Source: Flavobacteriales bacterium UBA852 | GTDB lineage: Bacteria > Bacteroidota > Bacteroidia > Flavobacteriales_E > Vicingaceae | Direction of reading: 5' to 3' | DNA: 64,000 bases | NCBI GenBank assembly: GCA_002295925.1 | Contig: DBGO01000013.1 | Location: 124,001 to 188,000, forward strand | Part shown: in pieces, positions 1 through 8,368 of the stretch | Position numbering within the stretch: position 1 is the first letter of the stretch | Layout: every line of letters begins with the position of its first letter | Translations under genes and position numbers: made by a program | The notes under the pieces: generated by a model | What the model saw: the letters and a program-made list of their open reading frames with translations, nothing else | Databases searched by the model: none | What the model was told of the DNA's origin: nothing

Positions 1-2025
1 AATATTTTATACGGTCAGCCCGAGCAAGCATTGTATTTCACTATCGAAGCCGACAGTTTTTTACTTCCCGAAGATGAAAAATTAGTTTATTATTTTCAAG
101 TTTGGGATAATGATAAACCACACGGTTATAAATCGTCAAAAACATTTACGCAACAATATAAAAAACCTGGTTTTTCAGAACTTTCCGAAAAAACAGATAA
201 AAACAACCAAGCTATTAAAGATAAACTTTCCGAGTCGCTTGATGAAGTGAAAAAACTGAAAAAAGAAATTGCCGACCTTAAAAAATCACTTTTCGAAAAA
301 GAAAAACCCGATTGGCAAGACCAAAAGAAAATTCAGCAATTGATGGAAAAGGAAAAACAGTTGGAAAAAATGTTGAATGAAGCATCTGAAATCAACAAAC
401 AAAATAACTTCAGGCAAAATGATGAAAATGTAAGTCAAGAAATTCTTCAAAAACAACAAATGCTCAACGAACTTTTCGACAAAGTGATGACAGAAGAGAT
501 GAAAAAAATGTATGAAGAACTGCAAAAAATGCTCGAAGAGCTAAATAAATCCAAATTGGAAGAAGAGTTGGAACAAGCTGAGTTAACAAATGAAGAATTG
601 GAAAAAGAGCTGGACAGAAGCATAGAAATGTTCAAACAACTTGAGGTAGAACAAAAAGCAGAACAATTAAAAAACGAACTGGAAAAACTTGCCAAAAAAC
701 AAGAAGAACTTGCCGAAAAAACCGAAAAAAGCAATAAATCCGATGCCGAAGACCTAAATGCAGAACAAGAAAAGCTAAACAAACAATATGAAGACATTAA
801 AAAACAATTATCCGAGTTAGAAAAACTCAATAATGAATTGGAAAACAAAAAAGATTTGGGCATAGATCAAGAGAAAAAAGAACAAATTTCTCAAGAGTTG
901 CAAAAAGCCGCCGAAACTCTGGACAGCAACAAACCCAAAAAAGCTTCCGATAATCAGAAAAAAGCAGCCAATGATATGAAAGAAATGGCTCAACAAATGC
1001 AAAATTCTATGAGCAGTGGCAAGCAACAAGCCGAAGACGTGGAAGCGCTCAAACAAATATTGAAAAATTTAATTGAAAGTTCTTTTCAACAAGAAGATTT
1101 AATGAAAAGAATCCAACAAACATCCACTAAAGACCCAACTTTTGTAAAGCTCACACAAGAACAAAAATTGATACAAGAAAATACGCGAATCATTAAAGAC
1201 AGCTTATACGCATTAAGCAAACGTGTTTTTCAAATCAGTCACATTATCAATAAAGAACTTACAAATCTCGATTATAATTTAGACAAAGCCATTTATTACC
1301 TTGCCGAACGCCAAAAACAAGTGGCAGCAGCCAAACAACAAGCTGCAATGACAGCATATAATAACCTTGCTCTTTTGCTCGATGAAGCTTTACAACAAAT
1401 GCAACAACAAATGCAACAGCAAAGCGGAAAAGGCAGTTGTAAAAAACCGGGCGGAAATTCACCCAAACCATCCGTTTCCGATATTAAAAAAATGCAGCAA
1501 CAAATGGCTAAACAGCTCGAAGGGTTGAAAAAAGCCCTCGAAGGAAAGAAAAAACCGGGGCAAAAACCCGGGAAATTGCCCGGAAAAATGAGTAAACATA
1601 TGGCACAAATGGCGGCACAGCAAGCCGCAATTCGTCAAAAATTGCAAGAACTGCAAAACCAATTGGATGGAGGTAAAAAAGGTTCAGGAGCAAAAAAATT
1701 AAAAGAAATTTCCGATTTAATGGAACAAACAGAAAAAGATATCGTAAATAATAATGTTACAAACGAAACCTTAAAACGGCAACAAGAGATTTTAACAAGA
1801 CTGTTAGAATCGGAAAAAGCCGAAAGAGAACAAGACAAAGACAATAAACGTAAAGCACAAACAGCCGAAAATATTGACCATGAAGTTAATCAATATTTAC
1901 AAAATTATTTTAATAAGCAAAAGAAACAAACAGAATATTTAAAAACAATAACCCCAAATTATAAAATATATTATAAAAAGAAAGTTGGAAATTACTTTTT
2001 AAATCTTACTAAAAGCCATGAATGA
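1..2025 (+). CDS. DUF4175 family protein, 3' part only
   Basis: The frame is open from the first base of the window, so the true start lies upstream and only the last 674 codons are visible; an internal TTG at 31 is not a believable start. The visible part begins with a short beta-rich stretch and continues as a very long Lys/Glu/Gln-rich coiled coil, with a Gln-rich patch and a Gly/Pro/Lys-rich linker near codons 465-525. This composition fits the C-terminal half of DUF4175 proteins, Bacteroidota proteins of about 1,100 residues with N-terminal membrane helices. No enzymatic function is known. It overlaps the next gene by 8 bases, which suggests translational coupling. Family assignment is by recognition of composition and context, not by alignment. 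Confidence 0.75.
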   Translation, partial: NILYGQPEQALYFTIEADSFLLPEDEKLVYYFQVWDNDKPHGYKSSKTFTQQYKKPGFSELSEKTDKNNQAIKDKLSESLDEVKKLKKEIADLKKSLFEKEKPDWQDQKKIQQLMEKEKQLEKMLNEASEINKQNNFRQNDENVSQEILQKQQMLNELFDKVMTEEMKKMYEELQKMLEELNKSKLEEELEQAELTNEELEKELDRSIEMFKQLEVEQKAEQLKNELEKLAKKQEELAEKTEKSNKSDAEDLNAEQEKLNKQYEDIKKQLSELEKLNNELENKKDLGIDQEKKEQISQELQKAAETLDSNKPKKASDNQKKAANDMKEMAQQMQNSMSSGKQQAEDVEALKQILKNLIESSFQQEDLMKRIQQTSTKDPTFVKLTQEQKLIQENTRIIKDSLYALSKRVFQISHIINKELTNLDYNLDKAIYYLAERQKQVAAAKQQAAMTAYNNLALLLDEALQQMQQQMQQQSGKGSCKKPGGNSPKPSVSDIKKMQQQMAKQLEGLKKALEGKKKPGQKPGKLPGKMSKHMAQMAAQQAAIRQKLQELQNQLDGGKKGSGAKKLKEISDLMEQTEKDIVNNNVTNETLKRQQEILTRLLESEKAEREQDKDNKRKAQTAENIDHEVNQYLQNYFNKQKKQTEYLKTITPNYKIYYKKKVGNYFLNLTKSHE

Positions 2026-2425
2026 AACAGTTCAAATTTTTTCCATTCCATCTAATCCGTCAGGAATTCATACAATAGAGTCAATTATTGAGTCGTGTTG
2101 TTATGAACAGCCAAAATTTTCAAAAGAATTGTACGGAAATATCCTTATAGCATCAACCGAAGCCTTTGCCAATGCTGTAAATCATGGCAATAAAAATGAC
2201 GAATCGAAATTTGTGCATTTTGAAGTTGAAGTGGCCGAAAACTATGTTCAATTTATCATTTCTGACGAAGGCGAAGGTTTTGATTATGAAAACTTACCCG
2301 ACCCAACATTGCCCGAAAACATTATGAAGGAAACCGGAAGAGGAATTTTCATCATGAAATCCTTGTCGGACGAATACGAATTCTTAAATCAAGGCAAAAC
2401 AGTTCGATTAAAATTCAATTTATAA
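2018..2425 (+). CDS. ATP-binding protein, anti-sigma factor kinase-like (HATPase_c)
   Basis: A compact 135-residue GHKL ATPase domain standing alone, as in RsbW/SpoIIAB-like switch kinases. The N box is visible around residues 48-56 (Glu48, Asn52, Asn55-His56), the G1 box is DEGEGF at 83-88, and the G2 box is GRGIFI at 107-112. Such proteins bind ATP and either phosphorylate an anti-sigma antagonist or sequester a partner. No partner (STAS protein or sigma factor) is visible nearby, so the target is unknown. It starts inside the end of the DUF4175 gene and is followed after one base by ybeY, so it is probably co-transcribed with both. Confidence 0.85.
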   Translation: MNETVQIFSIPSNPSGIHTIESIIESCCYEQPKFSKELYGNILIASTEAFANAVNHGNKNDESKFVHFEVEVAENYVQFIISDEGEGFDYENLPDPTLPENIMKETGRGIFIMKSLSDEYEFLNQGKTVRLKFNL

Positions 2426-2426
2426 A

Positions 2427-2843
2427 ATGTCAGAAATAAATTATTTTTTCGAAGATATTGATTCATTCGAAATTCCTGATAACATCTCACACTGGATTAA
2501 AAACACCATTACATCAGAAGGAAAAACACTTGGCAATCTCAACTATATTTTTTGCTCTGATAATTATATTTTAGAGATTAACAAACAGTATTTAAACCAC
2601 AATTATTTTACCGATATTATTACATTTAATTACTGTAAAGATAATGTTGTAAGTGGCGACATTTTCATTTCCGTTGACACCGTAAAATCTAACGCAAAAG
2701 AATATAAACAAGACTACAATAATGAGTTAAATCGTGTAATCATTCACGGAGTACTACATCTTTTGGGTTATAATGATAAATCCGAAACTGAATTGTTCGA
2801 AATGCGACAAAAGGAGGATTTTTATCTAAATTTGCTACCTTAA
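2427..2843 (+). CDS. ybeY: Endoribonuclease YbeY, rRNA maturation factor
   Basis: 138 residues, the normal length for YbeY, a metal-dependent single-strand endoribonuclease acting in 16S rRNA 3'-end maturation and ribosome quality control. The metal site is seen as HGVLHLLGYND at residues 107-117: His107 and His111 are present, but the third ligand, His in E. coli, is Asp117 here. From memory, GY-x-D variants are common in Bacteroidota YbeY. The stop codon (2841-2843) is followed directly by a parS-like site and then mnmG, so ybeY and mnmG are separated by only 18 bases. Confidence 0.93.
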   Translation: MSEINYFFEDIDSFEIPDNISHWIKNTITSEGKTLGNLNYIFCSDNYILEINKQYLNHNYFTDIITFNYCKDNVVSGDIFISVDTVKSNAKEYKQDYNNELNRVIIHGVLHLLGYNDKSETELFEMRQKEDFYLNLLP

Positions 2844-2859
2844 TGTTCCACGTGAAACA
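2844..2859. promoter_or_regulatory. parS-like ParB-binding site, copy 1
   Basis: TGTTCCACGTGAAACA, a 16-bp imperfect palindrome, matches the Spo0J/ParB consensus TGTTNCACGTGAAACA at every position. It starts at the base after the ybeY stop codon and ends 2 bases before the mnmG start. An identical copy follows mnmG. Function as a chromosome-partition site is inferred from the match and from the well-known association of gidA/mnmG with origin regions; the parAB genes are not in this window. Confidence 0.85.
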
Positions 2860-2861
2860 AT

Positions 2862-4721
2862 ATGCAAACAAATAAATACGATATAATTGTCGTTGGTGCC
2901 GGGCATGCCGGTTGTGAAGCGGCTTCAGCTGCTGCAAATATGGGCTCAAAAGTACTGCTCATAACCATGAATATGAACACCATTGCTCAAATGTCGTGCA
3001 ACCCGGCAATGGGAGGCGTTGCTAAAGGACAAATAGTTCGAGAAATCGATGCTTTAGGCGGTTATAGTGGTATCATTGCCGATAAGTCGGCGATACAGTT
3101 TAAAATGCTCAACCGTTCCAAGGGTCCGGCAATGTGGAGTCCACGCACACAAAACGACCGCATGTTGTTTGCGCAATTATGGCGTTTGCAGTTAGAGCAA
3201 AATCAGAATATTGATTTTTGGCAAGATATGGTAAATGGTCTCATTGTCAAAAATGATAAAGTTGTTGGAGTTAAAACGCAATTGGGAATTGATTTTTTTG
3301 CCGATGCAGTTATATTGACAAATGGAACTTTTTTAAATGGAACTATTCACATTGGTACAAAACAATTTGGTGGGGGAAGAGCAGCCGAACGTGCCGCAAC
3401 AGGAATTACAGAAGATTTAATTAAGTTTGGTTTTGATGCCGACAGAATGAAAACAGGAACACCTCCTCGTGTTGATGGGCGTAGTTTGGATTACTCTAAA
3501 ATGGAAGAACAACCGGGCGACGAAAAGCCGTCAAAGTTCTCTTTTTCTAACGTTACAAAACCACTCACCAAACAACGAAACTGTTATATTACTTATACCA
3601 ACGAACAAGTACATGAAGTTTTAAAAACAGGTTTTGATGACAGCCCAATGTTTACAGGACGTATTCAAGGACGTGGCCCAAGATATTGTCCATCCATTGA
3701 AGATAAAATTGAACGTTTTGCCGAAAGAAATCGTCATCAAATATTTGTTGAGCCTGAAGGTTGGAATACTGTAGAAATATATGTAAATGGTTTTTCTACC
3801 AGCTTGCCCGAAGATGTTCAGCTAAAAGCATTAAAATTAATTCCGGGTTTTGAAAATGCCAAAATGTTTCGTCCGGGTTATGCAATAGAATATGATTATT
3901 TCCCGCCAACACAACTAAAACATACTCTGGAAACCAAGCTCGTTGAAAATTTATATTTTGCAGGACAAATCAATGGAACAACTGGTTACGAAGAAGCCGG
4001 TGCGCAAGGAATAATGGCAGGAATTAATGCACATCTAAAGCTAAATGACAAACAACCGTTTATTTTACAACGCGATCAGGCGTATATTGGAGTATTAATT
4101 GATGATTTAATTACCAAAGGAACAGAAGAACCTTACAGAATGTTTACATCGCGTGCTGAGTATCGTATTTTATTGCGTCAAGATAATGCAGATATTCGCT
4201 TAACACCGTTAAGTCATGCTATAGGTTTAGCTTCTCAAGAGCGGTTCGATAAAGTGATGCAAAAGCAAAATAATATCGAAGAATTAATGAAGAATTTGCA
4301 AAAACACAGTGTGTCGCCGGAAGCTGTAAATGATTATTTTAATACAATCCGTTCATCAACAATTAAACAAAAAACGAAGGCTGACAAACTCATTTCCCGA
4401 CCAAATGTTACATTGTTTGATATAGCTTCATTGTCCGGTTTTGACACCTCAAATTATACAAATGAAGAATTGGAATCTGCCGAAATTTACATTAAATATG
4501 ATGGTTACATTAAGCGAGAACAAGATAACGCCGATAAACTGAAAAGGTTGGAATATGTGAAAATTCCTGATAATATCGATTATTATAAGTTCTCATCATT
4601 AAGTGCTGAGGCTCGCGAAAAACTATCAAACATAAAACCGGCTACTCTTGGTCAAGCCTCACGAATTAGTGGTGTAAGTCCTGCCGATATCTCTGTTTTA
4701 ATGGTATATTTGGGGCGTTAA
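2862..4721 (+). CDS. mnmG: tRNA uridine-5-carboxymethylaminomethyl modification enzyme MnmG (GidA)
   Basis: 619 residues, full length. MnmG with MnmE installs the carboxymethylaminomethyl group on wobble U34 of several tRNAs, using FAD, NADH, a one-carbon folate donor and glycine. The N-terminal Rossmann FAD motif is VGAGHAGCEAA near residues 11-21, followed by the family-typical CNPAMGGVAKG segment near residues 46-56. The C-terminal helical domain that contacts MnmE and tRNA is present (ATLGQASRISGVSP near the end). The ATG at 2862 sits two bases after a parS-like site, with no Shine-Dalgarno sequence. An alternative ATG at 2843 is out of frame. Confidence 0.98.
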   Translation: MQTNKYDIIVVGAGHAGCEAASAAANMGSKVLLITMNMNTIAQMSCNPAMGGVAKGQIVREIDALGGYSGIIADKSAIQFKMLNRSKGPAMWSPRTQNDRMLFAQLWRLQLEQNQNIDFWQDMVNGLIVKNDKVVGVKTQLGIDFFADAVILTNGTFLNGTIHIGTKQFGGGRAAERAATGITEDLIKFGFDADRMKTGTPPRVDGRSLDYSKMEEQPGDEKPSKFSFSNVTKPLTKQRNCYITYTNEQVHEVLKTGFDDSPMFTGRIQGRGPRYCPSIEDKIERFAERNRHQIFVEPEGWNTVEIYVNGFSTSLPEDVQLKALKLIPGFENAKMFRPGYAIEYDYFPPTQLKHTLETKLVENLYFAGQINGTTGYEEAGAQGIMAGINAHLKLNDKQPFILQRDQAYIGVLIDDLITKGTEEPYRMFTSRAEYRILLRQDNADIRLTPLSHAIGLASQERFDKVMQKQNNIEELMKNLQKHSVSPEAVNDYFNTIRSSTIKQKTKADKLISRPNVTLFDIASLSGFDTSNYTNEELESAEIYIKYDGYIKREQDNADKLKRLEYVKIPDNIDYYKFSSLSAEAREKLSNIKPATLGQASRISGVSPADISVLMVYLGR

Positions 4722-4737
4722 TGTTCCACGTGAAACA
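4722..4737. promoter_or_regulatory. parS-like ParB-binding site, copy 2
   Basis: A second exact TGTTCCACGTGAAACA, beginning at the base after the mnmG stop codon, just as copy 1 begins after the ybeY stop. The two sites are 1,878 bp apart in the same orientation and share flanking bases (TAA before, AT after). Paired sites at this spacing are typical of parS clusters that load ParB and SMC near the origin. Confidence 0.85.
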
Positions 4738-4740
4738 ATT

Positions 4741-5616
4741 ATGGAAAAATTAAAAAATTGCCCAATTTGTACATCGGAAGAAAGCCGGTTGTTTCTTCAG
4801 TGTAAAGATTATACTGTCTCTCAAAAAGTATTTGATATTGTAGAGTGTTCTGCTTGTGGTTTTAAGTACACAAATCCACGACCAAAACCAGAAGAGTTGG
4901 GTAAATATTACGAATCGGAAGAATATATATCGCATTCAGGTACAAAAAAAGGATTGATTTATAAAGCTTATCACATTGCTCGAAACTATACATTGTCCAA
5001 AAAATTCACATTGATAAATAAAAACCAACCCAAAAACTTGTTGGATATCGGTTGTGGAACCGGAGAGTTTTTAAATTACTGTAAACAAAAGGGGTTAAAT
5101 ACAACAGGTGTTGAACCCGGAGAAAAAGCAAGAAACTTTGCAACATTTGAATACAGCTTAACGGTATTTGATGAGGATTTTTTAAAAAATACCGATAAAA
5201 AATTTGACGTCATTACCATGTGGCACGTGTTGGAACACGTTCCTTTTTTACAACAAAGAATGGAAGAGCTATATGCTTTATTGTCTGATGACGGAGCTTT
5301 GTATATTGCGGTTCCTAACTGTGAAAGTTATGATGCGTCCTATTACGGAAAGTATTGGGCGGCTTATGACGTTCCGCGACATTTATATCATTTTACAAAA
5401 AAAGATATTTCATCTTTAGCAGAAAAAAACAATTTTATCGTTGAAAAAATATTTCCAATGAAGTTAGATTCTTTCTATGTGAGTATGCTAAGTGAGAAAT
5501 ACAAATCAGGAAAAATAAATTATTTCAATGCTTTTATCATTGGTTTAAAATCGAACCTGAAAGCAGGAAAAGATAATTACAGCAGCTTAATCTATTTGTT
5601 GAAAAAACGAAAATAA
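4741..5616 (+). CDS. Class I SAM-dependent methyltransferase with N-terminal zinc-ribbon-like motif
   Basis: 291 residues. The N-terminus has two CxxC pairs (Cys7/Cys10 and Cys36/Cys39) that look like a small zinc ribbon, followed by a Rossmann methyltransferase core with the SAM-binding motif LDIGCGTGEF at residues 101-110 and a post-motif MWHVLEHVP near 160-168. The architecture matches the widespread class I SAM methyltransferases whose substrates are often sugars or small metabolites; the substrate cannot be told here. It lies 19 bases after mnmG across the second parS-like site and is probably the last gene of the 1-5.6 kb transcript. Confidence 0.85.
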   Translation: MEKLKNCPICTSEESRLFLQCKDYTVSQKVFDIVECSACGFKYTNPRPKPEELGKYYESEEYISHSGTKKGLIYKAYHIARNYTLSKKFTLINKNQPKNLLDIGCGTGEFLNYCKQKGLNTTGVEPGEKARNFATFEYSLTVFDEDFLKNTDKKFDVITMWHVLEHVPFLQQRMEELYALLSDDGALYIAVPNCESYDASYYGKYWAAYDVPRHLYHFTKKDISSLAEKNNFIVEKIFPMKLDSFYVSMLSEKYKSGKINYFNAFIIGLKSNLKAGKDNYSSLIYLLKKRK

Positions 5617-5742
5617 AGCAAATTAAGGCAATATTCCTCTTCGGTAATGTATTACCATTAAAAAATGATTTTTCTTCTTTAAATCGCAAATATTTAACCC
5701 AAAATTAATGTGCTGATTTTCAATAATTTTTGAAAAAACCCA

Positions 5743-5750
5743 TACATTTG
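5743..5750 (+). promoter_or_regulatory. Bacteroidota-type -7 box (TACATTTG)
   Basis: TACATTTG matches the TAnnTTTG -7 element of the Bacteroidota primary sigma factor and lies 32 bases before the lipoprotein start at 5783. No clear -33 TTG at the usual 17-23 bp distance was found, so this is a probable but incomplete promoter. The gap 5617-5782 also holds a GGTAAT-GT-ATTACC inverted repeat at 5643-5656. Confidence 0.5.
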
Positions 5751-5782
5751 GCTTCAATCATTAACAAAAAAATTCAAAAACA

Positions 5783-6322
5783 ATGAAAAAGATTTTAAAA
5801 ATTACCGGTGTTGTTTTAATCTCAGTATTGGTAGCTTGTAGCGGTAACAAGCAAGAAAGTGATTTCGACAAAGTAATGCCTAACAAAGGCGGTGATTTTA
5901 GAGGTTTAAATCTTAACAGCCCTAAGGAAGAAGTTTTAGAGATTGAAGGAAAAGAAGGATTAGTTGAAGAAGGAGATGATTATTTAGATTATACACGTAT
6001 CATTAATCCGGATGAACGTTTCTCTTATAACCTTTCAATGGAATTTGATGATAAAGGCTTATACATTATCACGATGGATGTTTTTGTTGAAGATGAATCG
6101 AATAAAGAAGAATCTATCAAGAGAGGACATGAATTGTATAATGCTTTTGTAAAGCACTTTACAGAAAAATTTGGCCAACCTGCAGAAAAGGAAGATAATC
6201 TTTATACACTTTGGGAGTTTAAAGCCAAAAACGGTGGAAATGCTTCAGAAGCAACAGTAAAAGATTTTAGCGAAGAAGATGGCTATGGTTCGGTTACTGT
6301 ATCGGTAGGAGCTATTGAATAA
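5783..6322 (+). CDS. Hypothetical lipoprotein
   Basis: 179 residues. It starts with a lipoprotein signal peptide (MKKILKITGVVLISVLVACSG) whose lipobox Cys is residue 19 (L-V-A-C). The mature part is acidic (many Glu and Asp) and without membrane segments, so it is expected to be a soluble domain anchored to a membrane by a lipid. No family was recognised. It is a single gene: it has its own -7 box upstream and a strong intrinsic terminator directly downstream, and the next gene faces the other way. Confidence 0.8.
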   Translation: MKKILKITGVVLISVLVACSGNKQESDFDKVMPNKGGDFRGLNLNSPKEEVLEIEGKEGLVEEGDDYLDYTRIINPDERFSYNLSMEFDDKGLYIITMDVFVEDESNKEESIKRGHELYNAFVKHFTEKFGQPAEKEDNLYTLWEFKAKNGGNASEATVKDFSEEDGYGSVTVSVGAIE

Positions 6323-6342
6323 TAAAAATTATATTTAAATTT

Positions 6343-6370
6343 AAAAGGGCTCTATTAAGAGCCCTTTTTT
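6343..6370 (+). terminator. Intrinsic terminator of the lipoprotein gene
   Basis: A perfect stem AAAAGGGCTC / GAGCCCTTTT (6343-6352 and 6359-6368, extendable by one T-A pair) with a short loop and a run of Ts, 20 bases after the stop codon at 6322. The A-rich 5' arm would also give a T tail on the minus strand, so it may act in both directions between the lipoprotein gene and the convergent pheS. Confidence 0.9.
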
Positions 6371-6394
6371 ATTGGATATTTATGTATAAAGTAT

Positions 6395-7423
6395 CTAAAC
6401 CTCGCCTGTAAATTGCTTTAAAAATCGAATGTCATTTTCCGAATAAAGGCGTAAATCATTTACTTTATATTTGAGTTGAGCAATACGTTCAATACCCATT
6501 CCAAATGCAAACCCCGAATAGGTGCTTGGGTCAATATTACAGTTTTTCAACACATTGGGGTCAACCATTCCACAGCCCAATATTTCCAACCAACCGGTAT
6601 ATTTACACACATTACAACCCTTGCCTTCGCAAATGGTACACGATACATCCATTTCTGCCGACGGCTCTGTAAAAGGGAAATAAGAAGGGCGTAAACGTAT
6701 TTGTGTTTTTTCGCCAAACATTTCTTTGGCAAAATACAAAAGTGTTTGTTTTAAGTCGGCAAAACTTACATTTTTATCAATATACAAACCTTCTACCTGA
6801 TGAAAAAAGCAATGAGCTCTTGCCGAAATAGCCTCGTTTCGGTACACTCTTCCGGGAGAAATAGTGCGAATAGGCGGTTGAGAGTTTTCCATTACGCGAA
6901 CTTGAACGGAGCTGGTGTGCGTACGCAAAGCATATTCGGTTTCTCCTTTTTCTATAAAAAAAGTGTCTTGCATATCTCGTGCAGGATGTTCGGGCGGAAA
7001 GTTAAGTGCGGTAAAATTGTGCCAATCGTCTTCAATCTCCGGACCTTCGGAAACCGTGTAACCAATGCGGTTAAAAATTTCTATTATTTCATTTTTAATG
7101 ATAGAAAGCGGATGGCGACTGCCTGGCTCGAAAGGAAATTCGGGACGCGTTACATCAATATTTTGAAAGCTGTTTTGCTGTTGTTGAGCACTTATTTTTT
7201 GCTTTAAATCATCATATTTTTGTTGCGCCGATTGTTTTAGCTCGTTGAGCGGTTTTCCTACCGTTTTCTTTTCTTCTTTGGGTAATGCTTTAAATTCTTC
7301 AAACAGCTGTTTTATTAACCCTTTACTGCCTAAGAATTTAATTCTGAATTGCTCCAATTCTTCGGCATTATCGGTAAAGAATTGACTTATCTCATCTGCA
7401 ATGGTATTTATTTTTTCAATCAT
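6395..7423 (-). CDS. pheS: Phenylalanine--tRNA ligase alpha subunit
   Basis: 342 residues, normal for bacterial PheS. The enzyme, as an alpha2beta2 complex with PheT, attaches phenylalanine to tRNA-Phe. Visible: an N-terminal coiled coil that contacts tRNA, the class II core starting at HPLSIIKNEI, motif 2 around TISPGRVYRNE, and motif 3 GFAFGMGIERIAQLKY near the C-terminus. pheT is not adjacent, as is usual in Bacteroidota. Its ATG overlaps the stop codon of the upstream cyclophilin gene (ATGA, 7420-7423), implying coupled translation of the two. Confidence 0.97.
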   Translation of the reverse strand: MIEKINTIADEISQFFTDNAEELEQFRIKFLGSKGLIKQLFEEFKALPKEEKKTVGKPLNELKQSAQQKYDDLKQKISAQQQQNSFQNIDVTRPEFPFEPGSRHPLSIIKNEIIEIFNRIGYTVSEGPEIEDDWHNFTALNFPPEHPARDMQDTFFIEKGETEYALRTHTSSVQVRVMENSQPPIRTISPGRVYRNEAISARAHCFFHQVEGLYIDKNVSFADLKQTLLYFAKEMFGEKTQIRLRPSYFPFTEPSAEMDVSCTICEGKGCNVCKYTGWLEILGCGMVDPNVLKNCNIDPSTYSGFAFGMGIERIAQLKYKVNDLRLYSENDIRFLKQFTGEV

Positions 7424-8286
7424 CTGAAAATTATTTTTTTTACAAGTTTAATGGTCATTACAATATCTTCAACAGGTCGGTTATTTTTATCGGTTTGGAC
7501 GGCAGCAATTTTATCTACAACGTCCAACCCTTCTACAACTTCACCAAAAATGGTATAGTCCATATCAAGGTGCGGTGTGCCGCCAATAGTTTCGTAAATC
7601 TCATATTGCTCGGGTGTGTATTCGTACCATTTTCCTTCTTCTTTCAACTTCATTATAATAAGCGGCTTTACTTCGTCAAACAATAATTTTAATTCTTCTT
7701 GATTTTGAGAAGCAACCAATTCTTCATACCTCTTTTTATAGTTGCTGTTTTCGGGAGCTACAAAAAATTCCATCAACCCTTTTTCAAAAGCAATTTTGTT
7801 TTTTCTTTGCAGTATGGATTCTATTTCTTGTTTTGTCATTTTTCTTCCCTGTACAATATAAAACTGACTGCCGGATGATGCTTTTTGTGGGTTTACATTA
7901 TCCGGTTCGCGAGCTGCAGCCAAAGAACCCTTTTTGTGAATAATATTTTTGTTAAATTCTGCCGGAATAGTATATCCCGGACCTCCATTGCCTAATAATT
8001 CTCCGGGTTTGGCATTTTTCGAATCAGGGTCGCCGCCTTGTATCATAAATTGATTGATAACCCGGTGAAACAATAAACTGTCGTAAAAACCTTCTTTTAC
8101 CAACTTGATAAAATTATCGCGATGCAAAGGTGTTTCGTTGTAAAGCTTAACTTTTATGTTGCCATATTTGGTTTCAATAACGGCATAATAGGTTTTTTCT
8201 TTTTTAGACTTTTTTTTCTTTTGACCATACGCAACCGTAAGCACCAAAACAACGTTTAACAATAAAAGAATAGCTTTTTTGTTCAT
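7420..8286 (-). CDS. Secreted cyclophilin-type peptidyl-prolyl cis-trans isomerase
   Basis: 288 residues with an N-terminal signal peptide (about residues 1-21, ending near A-Y-G) followed by a Lys-rich stretch. The cyclophilin fold is recognised from LLFHRVINQFMIQGGDP and SSGSQFYIVQG, which hold the catalytic Arg/Phe/Gln region. After that motif comes an insertion of about 70-80 residues, rich in Lys and Glu, before the last strand with DYTIFGEVVEGLDVVDKI. It probably works as a proline isomerase and folding helper in the periplasm. It is translationally coupled to pheS (ATGA overlap), a pairing with no evident functional link. Confidence 0.92.
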   Translation of the reverse strand: MNKKAILLLLNVVLVLTVAYGQKKKKSKKEKTYYAVIETKYGNIKVKLYNETPLHRDNFIKLVKEGFYDSLLFHRVINQFMIQGGDPDSKNAKPGELLGNGGPGYTIPAEFNKNIIHKKGSLAAAREPDNVNPQKASSGSQFYIVQGRKMTKQEIESILQRKNKIAFEKGLMEFFVAPENSNYKKRYEELVASQNQEELKLLFDEVKPLIIMKLKEEGKWYEYTPEQYEIYETIGGTPHLDMDYTIFGEVVEGLDVVDKIAAVQTDKNNRPVEDIVMTIKLVKKIIFR

Positions 8287-8368
8287 TTTTTATATCTTTG
8301 TTAATCACAATATTACGGATATAGAATATTTGAACATTAAATTTTATCAAAAATTAAACAGTTTAAAC

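Noticed and set aside
447..863. 138-codon Ser-rich open frame on the minus strand
   Set aside because: Shadow of the Lys/Glu-rich DUF4175 coding frame; AAA/GAA-rich codons read as TTT/TTC and few stops on the other strand.
2843..2862. Short frame starting MFHVKQ at the parS-like sites
   Set aside because: The ATG formed by the stop/parS junction is out of frame with mnmG and with the methyltransferase; it results from the parS sequence itself.
5643..5656. GGTAATGTATTACC inverted repeat in the gap before the lipoprotein gene
   Set aside because: Six-base arms with a two-base centre cannot form a stable hairpin, and it has no second copy; may be a binding site but the evidence is too thin.
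8279..8368. N-terminal extension of the small lipoprotein from an upstream in-frame start
   Set aside because: It would bury the signal peptide 30 residues inside the protein and overlaps the probable promoter region.
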